Shown: piece by piece, positions 7,964 to 15,715 of the stretch
How positions within the stretch are numbered: position 1 is the first letter of the stretch
Layout of the letters: the number at the start of each line of letters is the position of its first letter
NCBI GenBank assembly: GCA_964453155.1
Contig: CAYVQU010000062.1
Span: forward strand, 1 to 26,924
Length of the DNA stretch: 26,924 bases
Direction of reading: 5' to 3'
Origin: CAYVQU01 sp964453155
Lineage (GTDB): Bacteria; Chloroflexota; Anaerolineae; Anaerolineales; UBA11858
Program-made: the position numbers and the translations under genes
Notes under the pieces: generated by a model
What the model was told of the DNA's origin: nothing
Seen by the model: only the letters and a program-made list of their open reading frames with translations
Databases searched by the model: none

Positions 7964-9331
7964 TCAGACCGTAAAAGCCGCTTTATACATTGCATTCGCC
8001 TTTTCCTGGGTTTTCTGTATCAAAGCAGTCTCATCTACTCGGGTGAAAACATCATCTTCTAGCAGAAGTTGCCCCTCGACAAATACCGCACTGATATTCT
8101 TCTCGGTGCCAGAATACACCAGACTGGTGATAGGATTATAGGCCGGAGTTGTATTGGGCCGGTCGAGATCTACTACCAGAATATCGGCGCGTTGCCCAGG
8201 CGCCAGGGATCCGATTTGATCCCCCATGTTTATGGTGGCAGCCCCTTCGGCAGTGGCCATTGCAAACGCCTTCCCAGCTGAAAGGATGGCGGGATCATGA
8301 TGGTGGACTTTTTGGAGCAAAACGCCCGACTTCATGACTTCTATCATGTTCTGGCTATCATTACTCGCCGCCCCATCGGTTCCTAGCCCCATCTGGATAC
8401 CGCTCTCGGCTAACTTAGGGATGGGGGCTGCCCCGGACCCCAGGATCATATTGGCGACTGGGTTGTAAGACACTTTCGTCTGATACTGCTTAAACAACTC
8501 GAAATCTTCATTTTCAAGTTGGATCGCATGCACTGCCAGGAAGTGGTTGTCTAAAATACCGGTTTCTTCCAACAATGGAACGGTGCGGCAACCGTATTTC
8601 GCCAAGGAATATTCATCATCATCGGCCGTTTCCAACAGGTGCATCGTGATGCCAATGTTCTGCACCTTGGCATAGCGGGCAATTTCGGCCAGCCCTTCCC
8701 GCGTCATCCCCCAGATCACCCCAGGGGCCAGCATAAAATGAATCCGGGGGTGAGTTGCATATTCCGCTCTCATCCGTTCCAATTCGGCAATTCTGGTGCC
8801 AACTGGGGCATAGGTAACGGCGGGTTCCGAGCTACCCGGTAGATATTCTGTATCGGTAATGCCGTGGGCCAGCATGCCGCGGATACCGCAGTCGTTGAAG
8901 GCCTGGAGAATGGCAGCGGCGAACCCGGGCCTGACGTTGGCATACATAAAATCGACCAGGGTGGTGGTTCCCGACCGGATGGCTTCCAGACACCCAATCA
9001 TCGCAGCCAAATAGACTGTTTCTTCATCTAATAACGGCAAAAACATCCGTACTGTTTGGTGCACCCAATCTAAAAAAGGCAGGTCTTTTCCCAGACCACG
9101 CATGAAAACTTGGAAAAGATGACAATGCGTGTTGATCAGGCCGGGGAGCAGCAGTTTCCCCCCGGCATTCCAGGTCTGTTTGGCCGAATATTGTTCAGCC
9201 AGATCCGGTGACTTTCCAATCTCCAGGATTTTGCCATTCTGAATGGATACCCCGGCCTCCAACATTGAGTAGGTCTGGGTACCGTCGTTCCATATCCTGG
9301 CATTCGTAATCAGCAAATCTGCGTTTTTCAT
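7964..9331 (-). CDS. Amidohydrolase / aminohydrolase of the COG0402 (ATZ/TRZ, SsnA) family
   Basis: A 455-residue metal-dependent hydrolase. Metal ligands visible are His69 and His71 (HCH), the histidine of VHAIQL, and Asp319 in GTDGAASND. N- and C-terminal beta strands (residues 1-60 and about 390-455) form the composite sandwich seen in cytosine, guanine, S-adenosylhomocysteine and triazine deaminases. I chose ATG 9331, where the conserved MKNADLLITNARIW begins; the longer frame needs a TTG and has atypical sequence. The Shine-Dalgarno is weak (GAGG about 14 nt upstream). It lies downstream of mch with a repeat-filled 284-bp gap, so it may have its own promoter. Family members include pterin and isoxanthopterin deaminases, which would suit the locus, but the substrate cannot be read. 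Confidence 0.9.
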   Translation of the reverse strand: MKNADLLITNARIWNDGTQTYSMLEAGVSIQNGKILEIGKSPDLAEQYSAKQTWNAGGKLLLPGLINTHCHLFQVFMRGLGKDLPFLDWVHQTVRMFLPLLDEETVYLAAMIGCLEAIRSGTTTLVDFMYANVRPGFAAAILQAFNDCGIRGMLAHGITDTEYLPGSSEPAVTYAPVGTRIAELERMRAEYATHPRIHFMLAPGVIWGMTREGLAEIARYAKVQNIGITMHLLETADDDEYSLAKYGCRTVPLLEETGILDNHFLAVHAIQLENEDFELFKQYQTKVSYNPVANMILGSGAAPIPKLAESGIQMGLGTDGAASNDSQNMIEVMKSGVLLQKVHHHDPAILSAGKAFAMATAEGAATINMGDQIGSLAPGQRADILVVDLDRPNTTPAYNPITSLVYSGTEKNISAVFVEGQLLLEDDVFTRVDETALIQKTQEKANAMYKAAFTV

Positions 9332-9460
9332 GGTTGTGCTTTCAGCCTCGTATAGCGGTAGGTTGTTGAAATAAAAAACTAAATTTACCGTCAAAGTTAT
9401 CTAAAAATACGTCATTACGAAATGGCCCTTCGACAAACTTTGGATGAATTCAGCCAACGA

Positions 9461-9542
9461 AGCATCCGCCGGTTGAGTGACCGGCTGGTTTCGATACGCT
9501 TCGCACTCAACCGACGCCGGACGTATCGAAACCAAGGATGCT
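9461..9542. repeat. Interleaved inverted repeats in the mch-amidohydrolase gap
   Basis: Three complementary pairs occur here: AGCATCC (9461-9467) with GGATGCT (9536-9542), CGGTTGAGTG (9470-9479) with CACTCAACCG (9504-9513), and GGTTTCGATACG (9487-9498) with CGTATCGAAACC (9522-9533). The last two pairs interleave, so alternative hairpins or a pseudoknot are possible. The 284-bp gap 9332-9615 holds nothing else that I can support. It looks like a composite REP/MITE-like element. Confidence 0.7.
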
Positions 9543-9615
9543 ATGATGTTACTCGCAATTCCGCAAGGGTGTTACCTTTGGGTTGACTTTAATTTCAAGA
9601 ACCTTTTGGATTTTC

Positions 9616-10590
9616 TTATACATCAAGCTTGCGGTAAAAAGATTCCTTCATCAAGTCTTCGCGGAGTTCACCAGCCTTGAATGTGGTCCCAGTGGCGTAG
9701 TTGGTGATCTCGTATTGGGCGACGGTGTGAATATCTTTATCCACAATATAGAAATCCCGCTGCCCTTCTTCAAAAATGTCGATAAAGCGTTCGCCAAACC
9801 GGCGGGAGGCATTGAAGGGGGCTTCATGAATGACAGCTTCAATGGCATCATCAGTACTGTCGACCACATACCGAACGGTCACGCCGTATAACAACGCCGT
9901 GTTGACCCGGTCCATGGCTTGTAGTTCATCCTGAATCGGTGGAGCAATTGGGCAGGTACCCATGCCGCTGATGATGGTGCCGATATCCAGCCCCTTGCGG
10001 TATAAGCGCCAGAGGGAGGCTTCTACGGTGCGGGAGCAAACCTGGATGCTCCCGGTGAGATTAGCCGTTTTCGCGGCCAGAATATACACGTTTTCGGGAG
10101 CGAGATTGCAAGCCTCCGCCACCATCTGCGCCACACTTTCATCGGGAATTTCTTGGGTTTGGGCGGCGAAAACCGTCTCATGGTGAATATCCTGATAATG
10201 CCAGGATTGGGAGAAAATATCATTGCGCGCAATCGCCCGCGCGGGGCCAGAACCGATCGGGTTGATATAGCCGGGGATATCTTTCCCGGGCATTTTCCAA
10301 CCTGAAAATTGCGAGGATAAAGTTGCTTCGACGGGGTGGTCGATATAGACGTCAATCGAGGGGAGGCTCAATTCCCCTAGCTGAAACTGACCAAACTCAA
10401 CGTAACCCATCCCACCTATGGTCGCTTCGACAAATAACTTTCCTGCCTGCCAGCCCCCGCGGGCCGCTACACCCATATCCACCACCGTCGCCCCATTTTC
10501 TAGGTGATGCACTTTGCAATTGAGTTGTTCGGCAAAGGGGAGAATATTCTCTTTGACGATTTTTACAGCCTGCTGATTGATACTAAACAT
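9616..10590 (-). CDS. mch: Methenyltetrahydromethanopterin cyclohydrolase (Mch) homologue
   Basis: A 324-residue protein that matches archaeal Mch along its whole length. Conserved blocks include LENGATVVDMGV, IGSGPARA, ENVYILAAKTANLTGSIQV, GTCPIAPP and a C-terminal DFYIVDKD. Known Mch interconverts methenyl- and formyl-tetrahydromethanopterin in methanogens and in methylotrophic bacteria. GGATGAG precedes ATG 10590. The gene lies 67 nt after a NodB-type deacetylase on the same strand and before an amidohydrolase. The usual bacterial partners (Fae, MtdB, FhcABCD, Orf5/7/9-type biosynthesis genes) are not in the window. A Mer-like protein is encoded at 4682-5701. Homology is clear; the true substrate, methanopterin-like or another pterin, is an inference. 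Confidence 0.93.
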   Translation of the reverse strand: MFSINQQAVKIVKENILPFAEQLNCKVHHLENGATVVDMGVAARGGWQAGKLFVEATIGGMGYVEFGQFQLGELSLPSIDVYIDHPVEATLSSQFSGWKMPGKDIPGYINPIGSGPARAIARNDIFSQSWHYQDIHHETVFAAQTQEIPDESVAQMVAEACNLAPENVYILAAKTANLTGSIQVCSRTVEASLWRLYRKGLDIGTIISGMGTCPIAPPIQDELQAMDRVNTALLYGVTVRYVVDSTDDAIEAVIHEAPFNASRRFGERFIDIFEEGQRDFYIVDKDIHTVAQYEITNYATGTTFKAGELREDLMKESFYRKLDV

Positions 10591-10657
10591 ATCTCATCCT
10601 TTTTTATTTGGGTGGGTTTCATCTCATTTGAAACGCGCCCTTATTCTGTTGGTGGCT

Positions 10658-11233
10658 CTATCGCAAGATCCCTCTATGACCATATTCGGAGATGCGCTTG
10701 AATTCATATCCTTGCGAGCGAATCTGGGGAATGATAATATCGAGGGTCTCTGGGACCCAAGGGACGTGGTCGTGCATGACAATAATTGCATCGTCCCGCA
10801 GCCCATCAATAATTCGTCTGGCTAATACATCTACTTCTGGGGTTTCCCAATCCCGATTGCTGTAAGACCACAAAACGATCGAGTATCCCCAGTCCAGGAT
10901 GGCCTGCTCAACCTCAGGAGTCATTGTTCCGAACGGCGGTCGGCAAAAACGGGTTCGAATGCCGATTTTCTCTTCCAGAATATCATCCGTCCGCTCCAGT
11001 TCAGCGCGCACCTCAGCCACTGAAAGGTTGTAAAACTGTTGATGGGTAAAAGAATGGTTACCCACGTCATGCCCGGCGGCCAGCACCCGCGCCGCACAAT
11101 CAGACTCAGTCTCCAAACGATGTCCTTCCATAAAGAAGGTGGCTGCACAATCATGGGCAGTCAGTTTTTTGAGAATATTGTCGGTACCGGGCGGATTGGG
11201 GGCTCCATCAAAGGTTAGATAAAAAGATTTCAT
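10658..11233 (-). CDS. Cytosolic NodB-type polysaccharide deacetylase family protein
   Basis: A 191-residue single NodB domain with no signal peptide or membrane segment. Motif 1 reads TFDGAP rather than TFDDGP: Asp9 is kept but the second Asp, normally a metal ligand, is Gly10. Motif 2 is intact with His60 and His64 (HSFTH). Arg98 in RPPFG, Asp128 in NRDW and His154 in VMHDH match motifs 3-5. Typical members deacetylate chitin, peptidoglycan or xylan outside the cell, but cytosolic relatives hydrolyse small cyclic or acylated amides. The short length, cytosolic location and place next to mch suggest a small-molecule substrate. GAGG lies seven bases before ATG 11233. Activity is uncertain given the changed motif 1. 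Confidence 0.87.
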   Translation of the reverse strand: MKSFYLTFDGAPNPPGTDNILKKLTAHDCAATFFMEGHRLETESDCAARVLAAGHDVGNHSFTHQQFYNLSVAEVRAELERTDDILEEKIGIRTRFCRPPFGTMTPEVEQAILDWGYSIVLWSYSNRDWETPEVDVLARRIIDGLRDDAIIVMHDHVPWVPETLDIIIPQIRSQGYEFKRISEYGHRGILR

Positions 11234-11276
11234 ATCAACGCCTCAAGAATCTAAAATCGTCAGCAGAAGGTTGAAC

Positions 11277-11341
11277 ACCGCAGAGTCGCAAAGAGCGCAG
11301 AGAAAAATATATTAACTCAGCGCTCTCCGCGGCTCTGCGGT
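11277..11341. repeat. 65-bp inverted repeat between the HcnC 1 and deacetylase genes
   Basis: The left arm begins ACCGCAGAGTCGC and the right arm ends GCGGCTCTGCGGT, with AGAGCGC paired to GCGCTCT inside and an AT-rich loop. It fills the 166-bp gap 11234-11399. It resembles dispersed palindromic elements of environmental bacteria and may also end or weaken transcription from the HcnA/B/C operon. Confidence 0.75.
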
Positions 11342-11399
11342 AAATATTCGCCTGACATTGTGTTCAAGCTACTATTGATCATTACCAAAGCCTCAAGTT

Positions 11400-12614
11400 T
11401 CATTCTGAGATGAAGATTTTTTTGCTTTTCACCGAATAGAATGGATCAACAACCTGCATTTGCCGCTCTGGGGTGAACGGAGTGAGGTCAATCAGGTTAC
11501 AAGCGGTGGAAGAAGTGATCAACTGAGAGACAATTTCACCCGCCAAGGGAGCATGGATAATAGACGAACGATAGGCAGTAGCCAGAATTAGGCCCTCGAT
11601 ATCACTTATAGGGCCCAAAAGCGGGCAGCCATCATCGGTATAGGTCGTTGGGGCGGTCCAGGCTCGCATGACGCGGGCTTTCCGCAACACCGGGATGAAC
11701 CGTCCAGCCATTGTGGCGATGGTTTTGGGCGCCGCGTGGCTGATCTGTGAATCGACAATATCGCCCGGACGGTCGGCCTGGGCCATCAAGAAATGATTGC
11801 TGGGCGTTTGCGAGAGGGCCATGACGGTTACTTCAACGTCGTCTGGGCTGATCACCTGCATTTCAACATGATCGGCCGAGGTTAGAATGGTGTTTAATTG
11901 CAGGTCATAAATAGGTTCCGAAACCATAGCTGAAGCGCGAAAAGTATGGACATTCCAATCGCGATCCAGCAATTTTCCCAGTTGACGGGTCCACGCGGCG
12001 GTGGCGAGGACGACCACGCCCGCACTCAACACACCGCGATTGGTACGTACCCCACGGATTTTGCCGCTCTCGATCTCAAATCCGGTGACCTCCGTAAACG
12101 TGTGCAGCGCCAATCCGTTTGCGATCGCTCGCCGCAGATAAGCCCACATCAATAGCATGGGGTTGAGTTGTCCTTGCTCCGGAGCATAGGTGGCCCCAAA
12201 TAAATGTTTTGGATCAACCAGCGGTTCAATTTCTGGGATTCGATGGGGGGGTACAAATTCATAGGGGATGCCATTTGGGGGCAAGACTTTGGACCGTTCT
12301 TCTGAAAATTTCCACTGTTGTTCGGAGGTTAGCAGACGTAGGGAGGCAATCCGTCTTAGCCCCACCGACATGTCCAATTCAGCCTCCAAATGTTCAAATT
12401 TTGCCTTACTGGCCTTGACCATTGGAATACTGGATTTCAGTTCAACATCATTGGATTGAACCATGCCAAAATTTGCCCCCGAGGCACCAGCCCCCACGTG
12501 TTCCCGGTCAAGGAGGGCGGTTTTTAAACCAGCGGTGGTGAGGGCGTGCGCAATTGAGCAGCCAATCACACCCGCGCCGACCACAATCACGTCATAGGTG
12601 GTTGAATTACTCAT
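11400..12614 (-). CDS. FAD-dependent amine/amino-acid dehydrogenase catalytic subunit (HcnC/DadA-like, copy 1)
   Basis: A 404-residue D-amino-acid-oxidase-fold protein. It has an N-terminal FAD-binding Rossmann motif VVGAGVIGCS (11-20), GASGANFG (43-50), and a C-terminal FAD block with CPLLGPISDIEGLILATAY. Members are catalytic subunits of three-part dye-linked dehydrogenases: hydrogen cyanide synthase, D-hydroxyproline dehydrogenase, opine oxidase and archaeal L-proline dehydrogenase. The ATG overlaps the stop of the HcnB-like gene by ATGA, so the product surely works with HcnA 1 and HcnB 1. It is closest in the window to copy 2 (GASGANFG type). About 20 C-terminal residues (VVDPFYSVKSKK) extend past the usual end. 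The amine substrate cannot be read. Confidence 0.9.
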   Translation of the reverse strand: MSNSTTYDVIVVGAGVIGCSIAHALTTAGLKTALLDREHVGAGASGANFGMVQSNDVELKSSIPMVKASKAKFEHLEAELDMSVGLRRIASLRLLTSEQQWKFSEERSKVLPPNGIPYEFVPPHRIPEIEPLVDPKHLFGATYAPEQGQLNPMLLMWAYLRRAIANGLALHTFTEVTGFEIESGKIRGVRTNRGVLSAGVVVLATAAWTRQLGKLLDRDWNVHTFRASAMVSEPIYDLQLNTILTSADHVEMQVISPDDVEVTVMALSQTPSNHFLMAQADRPGDIVDSQISHAAPKTIATMAGRFIPVLRKARVMRAWTAPTTYTDDGCPLLGPISDIEGLILATAYRSSIIHAPLAGEIVSQLITSSTACNLIDLTPFTPERQMQVVDPFYSVKSKKIFISE

Positions 12615-14047
12615 GGTTGGTTACCACCTTGAGTAACATCTTGGCCAAATTCTGCGATCACTTCCAGGGGTAGCGGGTGAATCGGGGGGCGAATATTGAA
12701 ATAACCCATCTCTGCTACCGGTTTCTCCGTCTCGGCCGCCATGATCTGCGCACAAATCGATCCGCACGTACGGCTTTGGCAGTTCCCCATGCCAATGCGG
12801 GTTAAATTTTTAATGTCATTCACAGTTTGGGCCCCATACTCGATCGCCTGCCGTAGCTCCCTAAACGTCACCTGCTCACAGCGGCAGATGATCGTGTCTG
12901 GGTCAGCTAGGTTGTACAACCCTGACAAAGGTGAGAACAATTCTCCCAAAGTTCTCGCAAAATTTTCTTCGCGGAGGCGGCCGTTTTTTTCAAGCGCGAT
13001 CATTTCATCAGCCGCGACCCCAGATAAATATCCCAGCCGGGCGGCACTCGCATACCCTGCGATGCGACCTTCGATGATCGCCAATTCCGCCCCGCCTAGA
13101 CCGGCTCCATCCCCCACGGCATACACGCTGGGACAGGATGTCTCTTGCAACGGGCTGCGACAGGGTACATAACCACCGCGCGGTCCATCAAACTCCATCT
13201 TGCAGCCCAGTTGCCGATAAAGTTCCGTGCTCGGCGTCAGGCCGTAACCAACAATCACCGTGTCAATATCTGGGATGATTTCACCTGCGGAGATTGGCCG
13301 CCCCGTGCGGTCGAGTTTTTGGATGGTCGCTTGGGTGACGCGGGCGTCACCTTCCACCGCGGTGACGGCCCATCCCAACCGATACGGAACGCGCTCCTTT
13401 ACCAGGGTCGCCAGAAAACCTAACCCTTCTTTAATCCGGCTCCCCTGCCCCCAAATAGACGGAAGATGGCGTCCACTGCGTTGCAATAGCGCGGGCGCGC
13501 TTTCACAGACAGTGACCACCTGCGCGCCGGCCTGAACCAGGTAAGCGCTCGTTTGCAGTTGCAGCGGACCGGTTCCCGAGAGGATGATGCGCTTTCCGGG
13601 CAGCACGCGTTGATGCTTGATCATCCTTAATGCGGCCCCGGCAGTGATCACCCCCGGCAGATCCCATCCGGGGAAGGGTATGGAACGGTCAAAGGCACCG
13701 GTTGCTAGAATCACCGCGCGCGCATTTAAACGCGCCGGGGCCTCCGGGCCATGTAAGGTTAAACACCAGGTCCCTGGCTGTGACCCCTCAAAAATTCCCC
13801 ATACCAGGGTGTTGTGGAATACGCGCACGTTCGCAGTATCTAGACGTTTGATGAATTGCTGGGCTTTATCCTGAGCAGCAGTGTTTTTACGGTGGAAAGC
13901 TGCAGGCATTTGTTGGTAGTATTGCCCGCCGAGTCTTGGAGATGAATCAACCAGGGTGACATCCACACCAAGTTCAGCGGCGGTTATTGCGGCTTCAATG
14001 CCGGCCAGGCCAGCACCCACCACAACCAGTTCGATATCCGCGCTCAT
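12611..14047 (-). CDS. NAD(P)/FAD-dependent oxidoreductase subunit with BFD-like [2Fe-2S] domain (HcnB-like, copy 1)
   Basis: A 478-residue flavoprotein subunit of a three-part dehydrogenase. The first nucleotide-binding motif is VVVGAGLAGIEAA (8-20). A second (ILSGTGPLQLQ) lies near 175, and VYAVGDGAG gives the FAD tail. The C-terminal BFD-like domain has Cys388-x-Cys390 (ICRCE) and Cys423-x4-Cys428 (NCQSRTC), a complete [2Fe-2S] ligand set. It would move electrons between the catalytic HcnC flavin and the small ferredoxin or NAD(P). It overlaps both neighbours by 4 nt (ATGA), which suggests 1:1:1 synthesis. It could also be annotated as opine oxidase subunit A or D-hydroxyproline dehydrogenase alpha; which one depends on the unknown substrate. 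Confidence 0.92.
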   Translation of the reverse strand: MSADIELVVVGAGLAGIEAAITAAELGVDVTLVDSSPRLGGQYYQQMPAAFHRKNTAAQDKAQQFIKRLDTANVRVFHNTLVWGIFEGSQPGTWCLTLHGPEAPARLNARAVILATGAFDRSIPFPGWDLPGVITAGAALRMIKHQRVLPGKRIILSGTGPLQLQTSAYLVQAGAQVVTVCESAPALLQRSGRHLPSIWGQGSRIKEGLGFLATLVKERVPYRLGWAVTAVEGDARVTQATIQKLDRTGRPISAGEIIPDIDTVIVGYGLTPSTELYRQLGCKMEFDGPRGGYVPCRSPLQETSCPSVYAVGDGAGLGGAELAIIEGRIAGYASAARLGYLSGVAADEMIALEKNGRLREENFARTLGELFSPLSGLYNLADPDTIICRCEQVTFRELRQAIEYGAQTVNDIKNLTRIGMGNCQSRTCGSICAQIMAAETEKPVAEMGYFNIRPPIHPLPLEVIAEFGQDVTQGGNQP

Positions 14048-14343
14048 GGTTTCACCGCAGTTTGGATGTTCATCTGGTCAGTAACATATGTCTGGCAGGC
14101 GCGGATATTTTTTTCCCCGTTAATCGTGACTAGACATTCATAGCAGACCCCCATACCGCAATACAGTCCAGAGGCCCGGCCAGTCGTGGTTTTATGGGCA
14201 AAAATGGATTGCCCGTCAGCCTGCAGAACAGTCGAAACCAGTTCACCCGCGAATGCCGCTACTTTGCGACCATTCACAACTACCTCGATTTTTTTACCGC
14301 GCTGGAATGATGGGAGAGACGTTGTTGTTTCGGGAATACGCAT
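14044..14343 (-). CDS. (2Fe-2S) ferredoxin-like subunit (HcnA-like, copy 1)
   Basis: A 99-residue electron-transfer subunit. Cys62, Cys67, Cys70 and Cys83 (CGMGVCYEC then RACQ) are the plant-type [2Fe-2S] ligands. The N-terminal half (VVNGRKVAAFAGELVSTVLQADG) forms the beta-grasp typical of HcnA, OoxA gamma and sarcosine-oxidase-like small chains. It is the first gene of the ABC operon. AAGG lies seven bases upstream of ATG 14343, and a TATAAT box sits inside an inverted repeat just beyond. Confidence 0.9.
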   Translation of the reverse strand: MRIPETTTSLPSFQRGKKIEVVVNGRKVAAFAGELVSTVLQADGQSIFAHKTTTGRASGLYCGMGVCYECLVTINGEKNIRACQTYVTDQMNIQTAVKP

Positions 14344-14365
14344 TTGGTAACCTTTTCTACATTAC

Positions 14366-14421
14366 GGTATTATATTGTATCTAACCCAATTTGCGGAGAG
14401 CGCAGTTGATAATATAATACC
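14366..14421. promoter_or_regulatory. Divergent promoter/operator with mirrored TATAAT boxes
   Basis: GGTATTATATTGTATC (14366-14381) and GATAATATAATACC (14408-14421) are inverted arms spaced by 26 bp. Each arm contains TATAAT oriented outward: on the minus strand at 14374-14369 toward HcnA 1, and on the plus strand at 14413-14418 toward HcnC copy 2. TTGCGG (14391-14396) is a possible weak -35 for the plus direction. One regulator could control both units. The rest of the 186-bp gap shows nothing more. Confidence 0.5.
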
Positions 14422-14529
14422 TAAGGGTAAAGCAGTGCCAGGCCCATCAAGCAGGCCATCAAGACGAATTTTGAAGAACGGTGCGCCCAAGAAAACGTCG
14501 AAAGGTATTTCTGGTTTGCAGGTGATCAC

Positions 14530-15675
14530 ATGAAAACGAATTCAAGTTGGGACATAATTGTGGTCGGCGGTGGCTTAGTAGGTAGTTCTTGCGCCTATAA
14601 TTTGGCTAAATCGGGACTCAAAACCCTGCTGGTCGATCAGGGGGAGTTTGCTTCCGGCGCTTCGGGGGCCAACTTCGGTAACGTCCAGGTGCAAGATGCT
14701 GATTACGGCTTCAGCCTGGACTTGACCATCGCCGGAGCCCACCGCTGTGCTGAACTGGAGGCAGAATTAGATTTTGCTCTGGACTACAAAAAAGCTGGAT
14801 CGCTCCTGTTAATTGAAAACGAGCATCAACATGCCATGATGGTCGAACGGCTCCACAATCTGGATGCTGCTGGTTTGCGCGCTCAGCTTGTGCACCTGGA
14901 TGACTTGCTCCAAGTAGAACCTTATCTCAACCCGGAAACGGTCATCGGGGGGCTTTACCACCCCGACGAAGGACAGTTGAATCCCTTCAAGTTAGTGCAC
15001 GCCTACATTCATCGCGGGCAACAGCTTGGCTTGGAAGCCAGACCCCATACGAAAGTGACGCAAATTGTTACCCAAAATGGAAAAGTCACCGGGGTTGAGA
15101 CTCCAAATGGTTTTCTGGCTGCCGGATATGTCGTACTGGCTACTGGGGCCTGGACGCACTCACTCGGATTGACCGCTGACCTTGAAATCCCGGCCGAATG
15201 GGTCCACGGCGAGGCCATCATCACCGAACCGCTGCCTCCTTCCGTCTCCAATGCCTTGTCAAGCGCCAGTTTTTTTGAAGAGACGGCCGCCGCGGAGGGC
15301 ACCATTGTGGCCTTTGCGATGAAGCAGCGCGCTGAAGGCAATCTGATGCTAGGCGAAGCCACGACCATTACCCCGCGATTAGATCGCGAGGTGGCCGAAT
15401 TCTCGGTCAAAGCGGTCGCGGCCGAAGCCCGACGACGGCTGCCGCGTTTGAAGCAGACCGCGATTCTGCGCAGTTGGGGGATTCCCATTGCCCACACCGC
15501 TGATCACAAACCGCTCTTAGGGCCCGTAGAATCTACTGAGAATCTGTATGTCGCCGCGGGGCTAAAAAGCACCATTGTCTTGACTCCCATTGTGGGCGAA
15601 ATTGTGGCGCGAATGATTACTGGTCAAGAAATTGAGCCGCGCTTTGTCGAATTTTCTCCTTCTCGAGTAATTTAA
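14530..15675 (+). CDS. FAD-dependent amine/amino-acid dehydrogenase catalytic subunit (HcnC/DadA-like, copy 2)
   Basis: A 381-residue D-amino-acid-oxidase-fold protein with FAD motif VVGGGLVGSS (11-20), GASGANFG (43-50), YHPDEGQLNPFKL near 145-160, and a C-terminal KPLLGPVESTENLYVAAGL block. AGGTGATC lies just before ATG 14530. It stands alone on the plus strand, divergent from the HcnA/B/C operon, and has no HcnA or HcnB of its own. It may share the small subunits of copy 1, to which it is most alike, or act alone with another acceptor. No signal peptide or Tat motif is present. Substrate unknown; sarcosine, D-amino acids, opines and hydroxyproline are family precedents. Confidence 0.9.
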   Translation: MKTNSSWDIIVVGGGLVGSSCAYNLAKSGLKTLLVDQGEFASGASGANFGNVQVQDADYGFSLDLTIAGAHRCAELEAELDFALDYKKAGSLLLIENEHQHAMMVERLHNLDAAGLRAQLVHLDDLLQVEPYLNPETVIGGLYHPDEGQLNPFKLVHAYIHRGQQLGLEARPHTKVTQIVTQNGKVTGVETPNGFLAAGYVVLATGAWTHSLGLTADLEIPAEWVHGEAIITEPLPPSVSNALSSASFFEETAAAEGTIVAFAMKQRAEGNLMLGEATTITPRLDREVAEFSVKAVAAEARRRLPRLKQTAILRSWGIPIAHTADHKPLLGPVESTENLYVAAGLKSTIVLTPIVGEIVARMITGQEIEPRFVEFSPSRVI

Positions 15676-15677
15676 CG

Positions 15678-15710
15678 AGGCTTGGCAGGTCTCAGCGACC
15701 TGCCAAGCCT
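15678..15710. terminator. Bidirectional hairpin between converging genes
   Basis: Two perfect 14-bp arms, AGGCTTGGCAGGTC and GACCTGCCAAGCCT, flank a 5-nt loop in the 40-bp gap between converging stop codons at 15675 and 15716. There is no clear U-run on either strand, so it may also be a REP-type repeat rather than a classic Rho-independent terminator. Confidence 0.6.
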
Positions 15711-15715
15711 GAATT

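Noticed and set aside
9332..9394. Extended amidohydrolase start at TTG 9394
   Set aside because: The 21 added residues lack family similarity, and the conserved N-terminal strand begins directly at ATG 9331.
11400..14343. Reading HcnA/B/C as true hydrogen cyanide synthase (glycine to HCN)
   Set aside because: The family includes opine, hydroxyproline, proline and sarcosine dehydrogenases with the same architecture. With four catalytic copies and catabolic neighbours, HCN production is not supported.
15009..15497. Minus-strand open frame of 162 codons
   Set aside because: It is antisense to HcnC copy 2; composition fits a codon-bias shadow.
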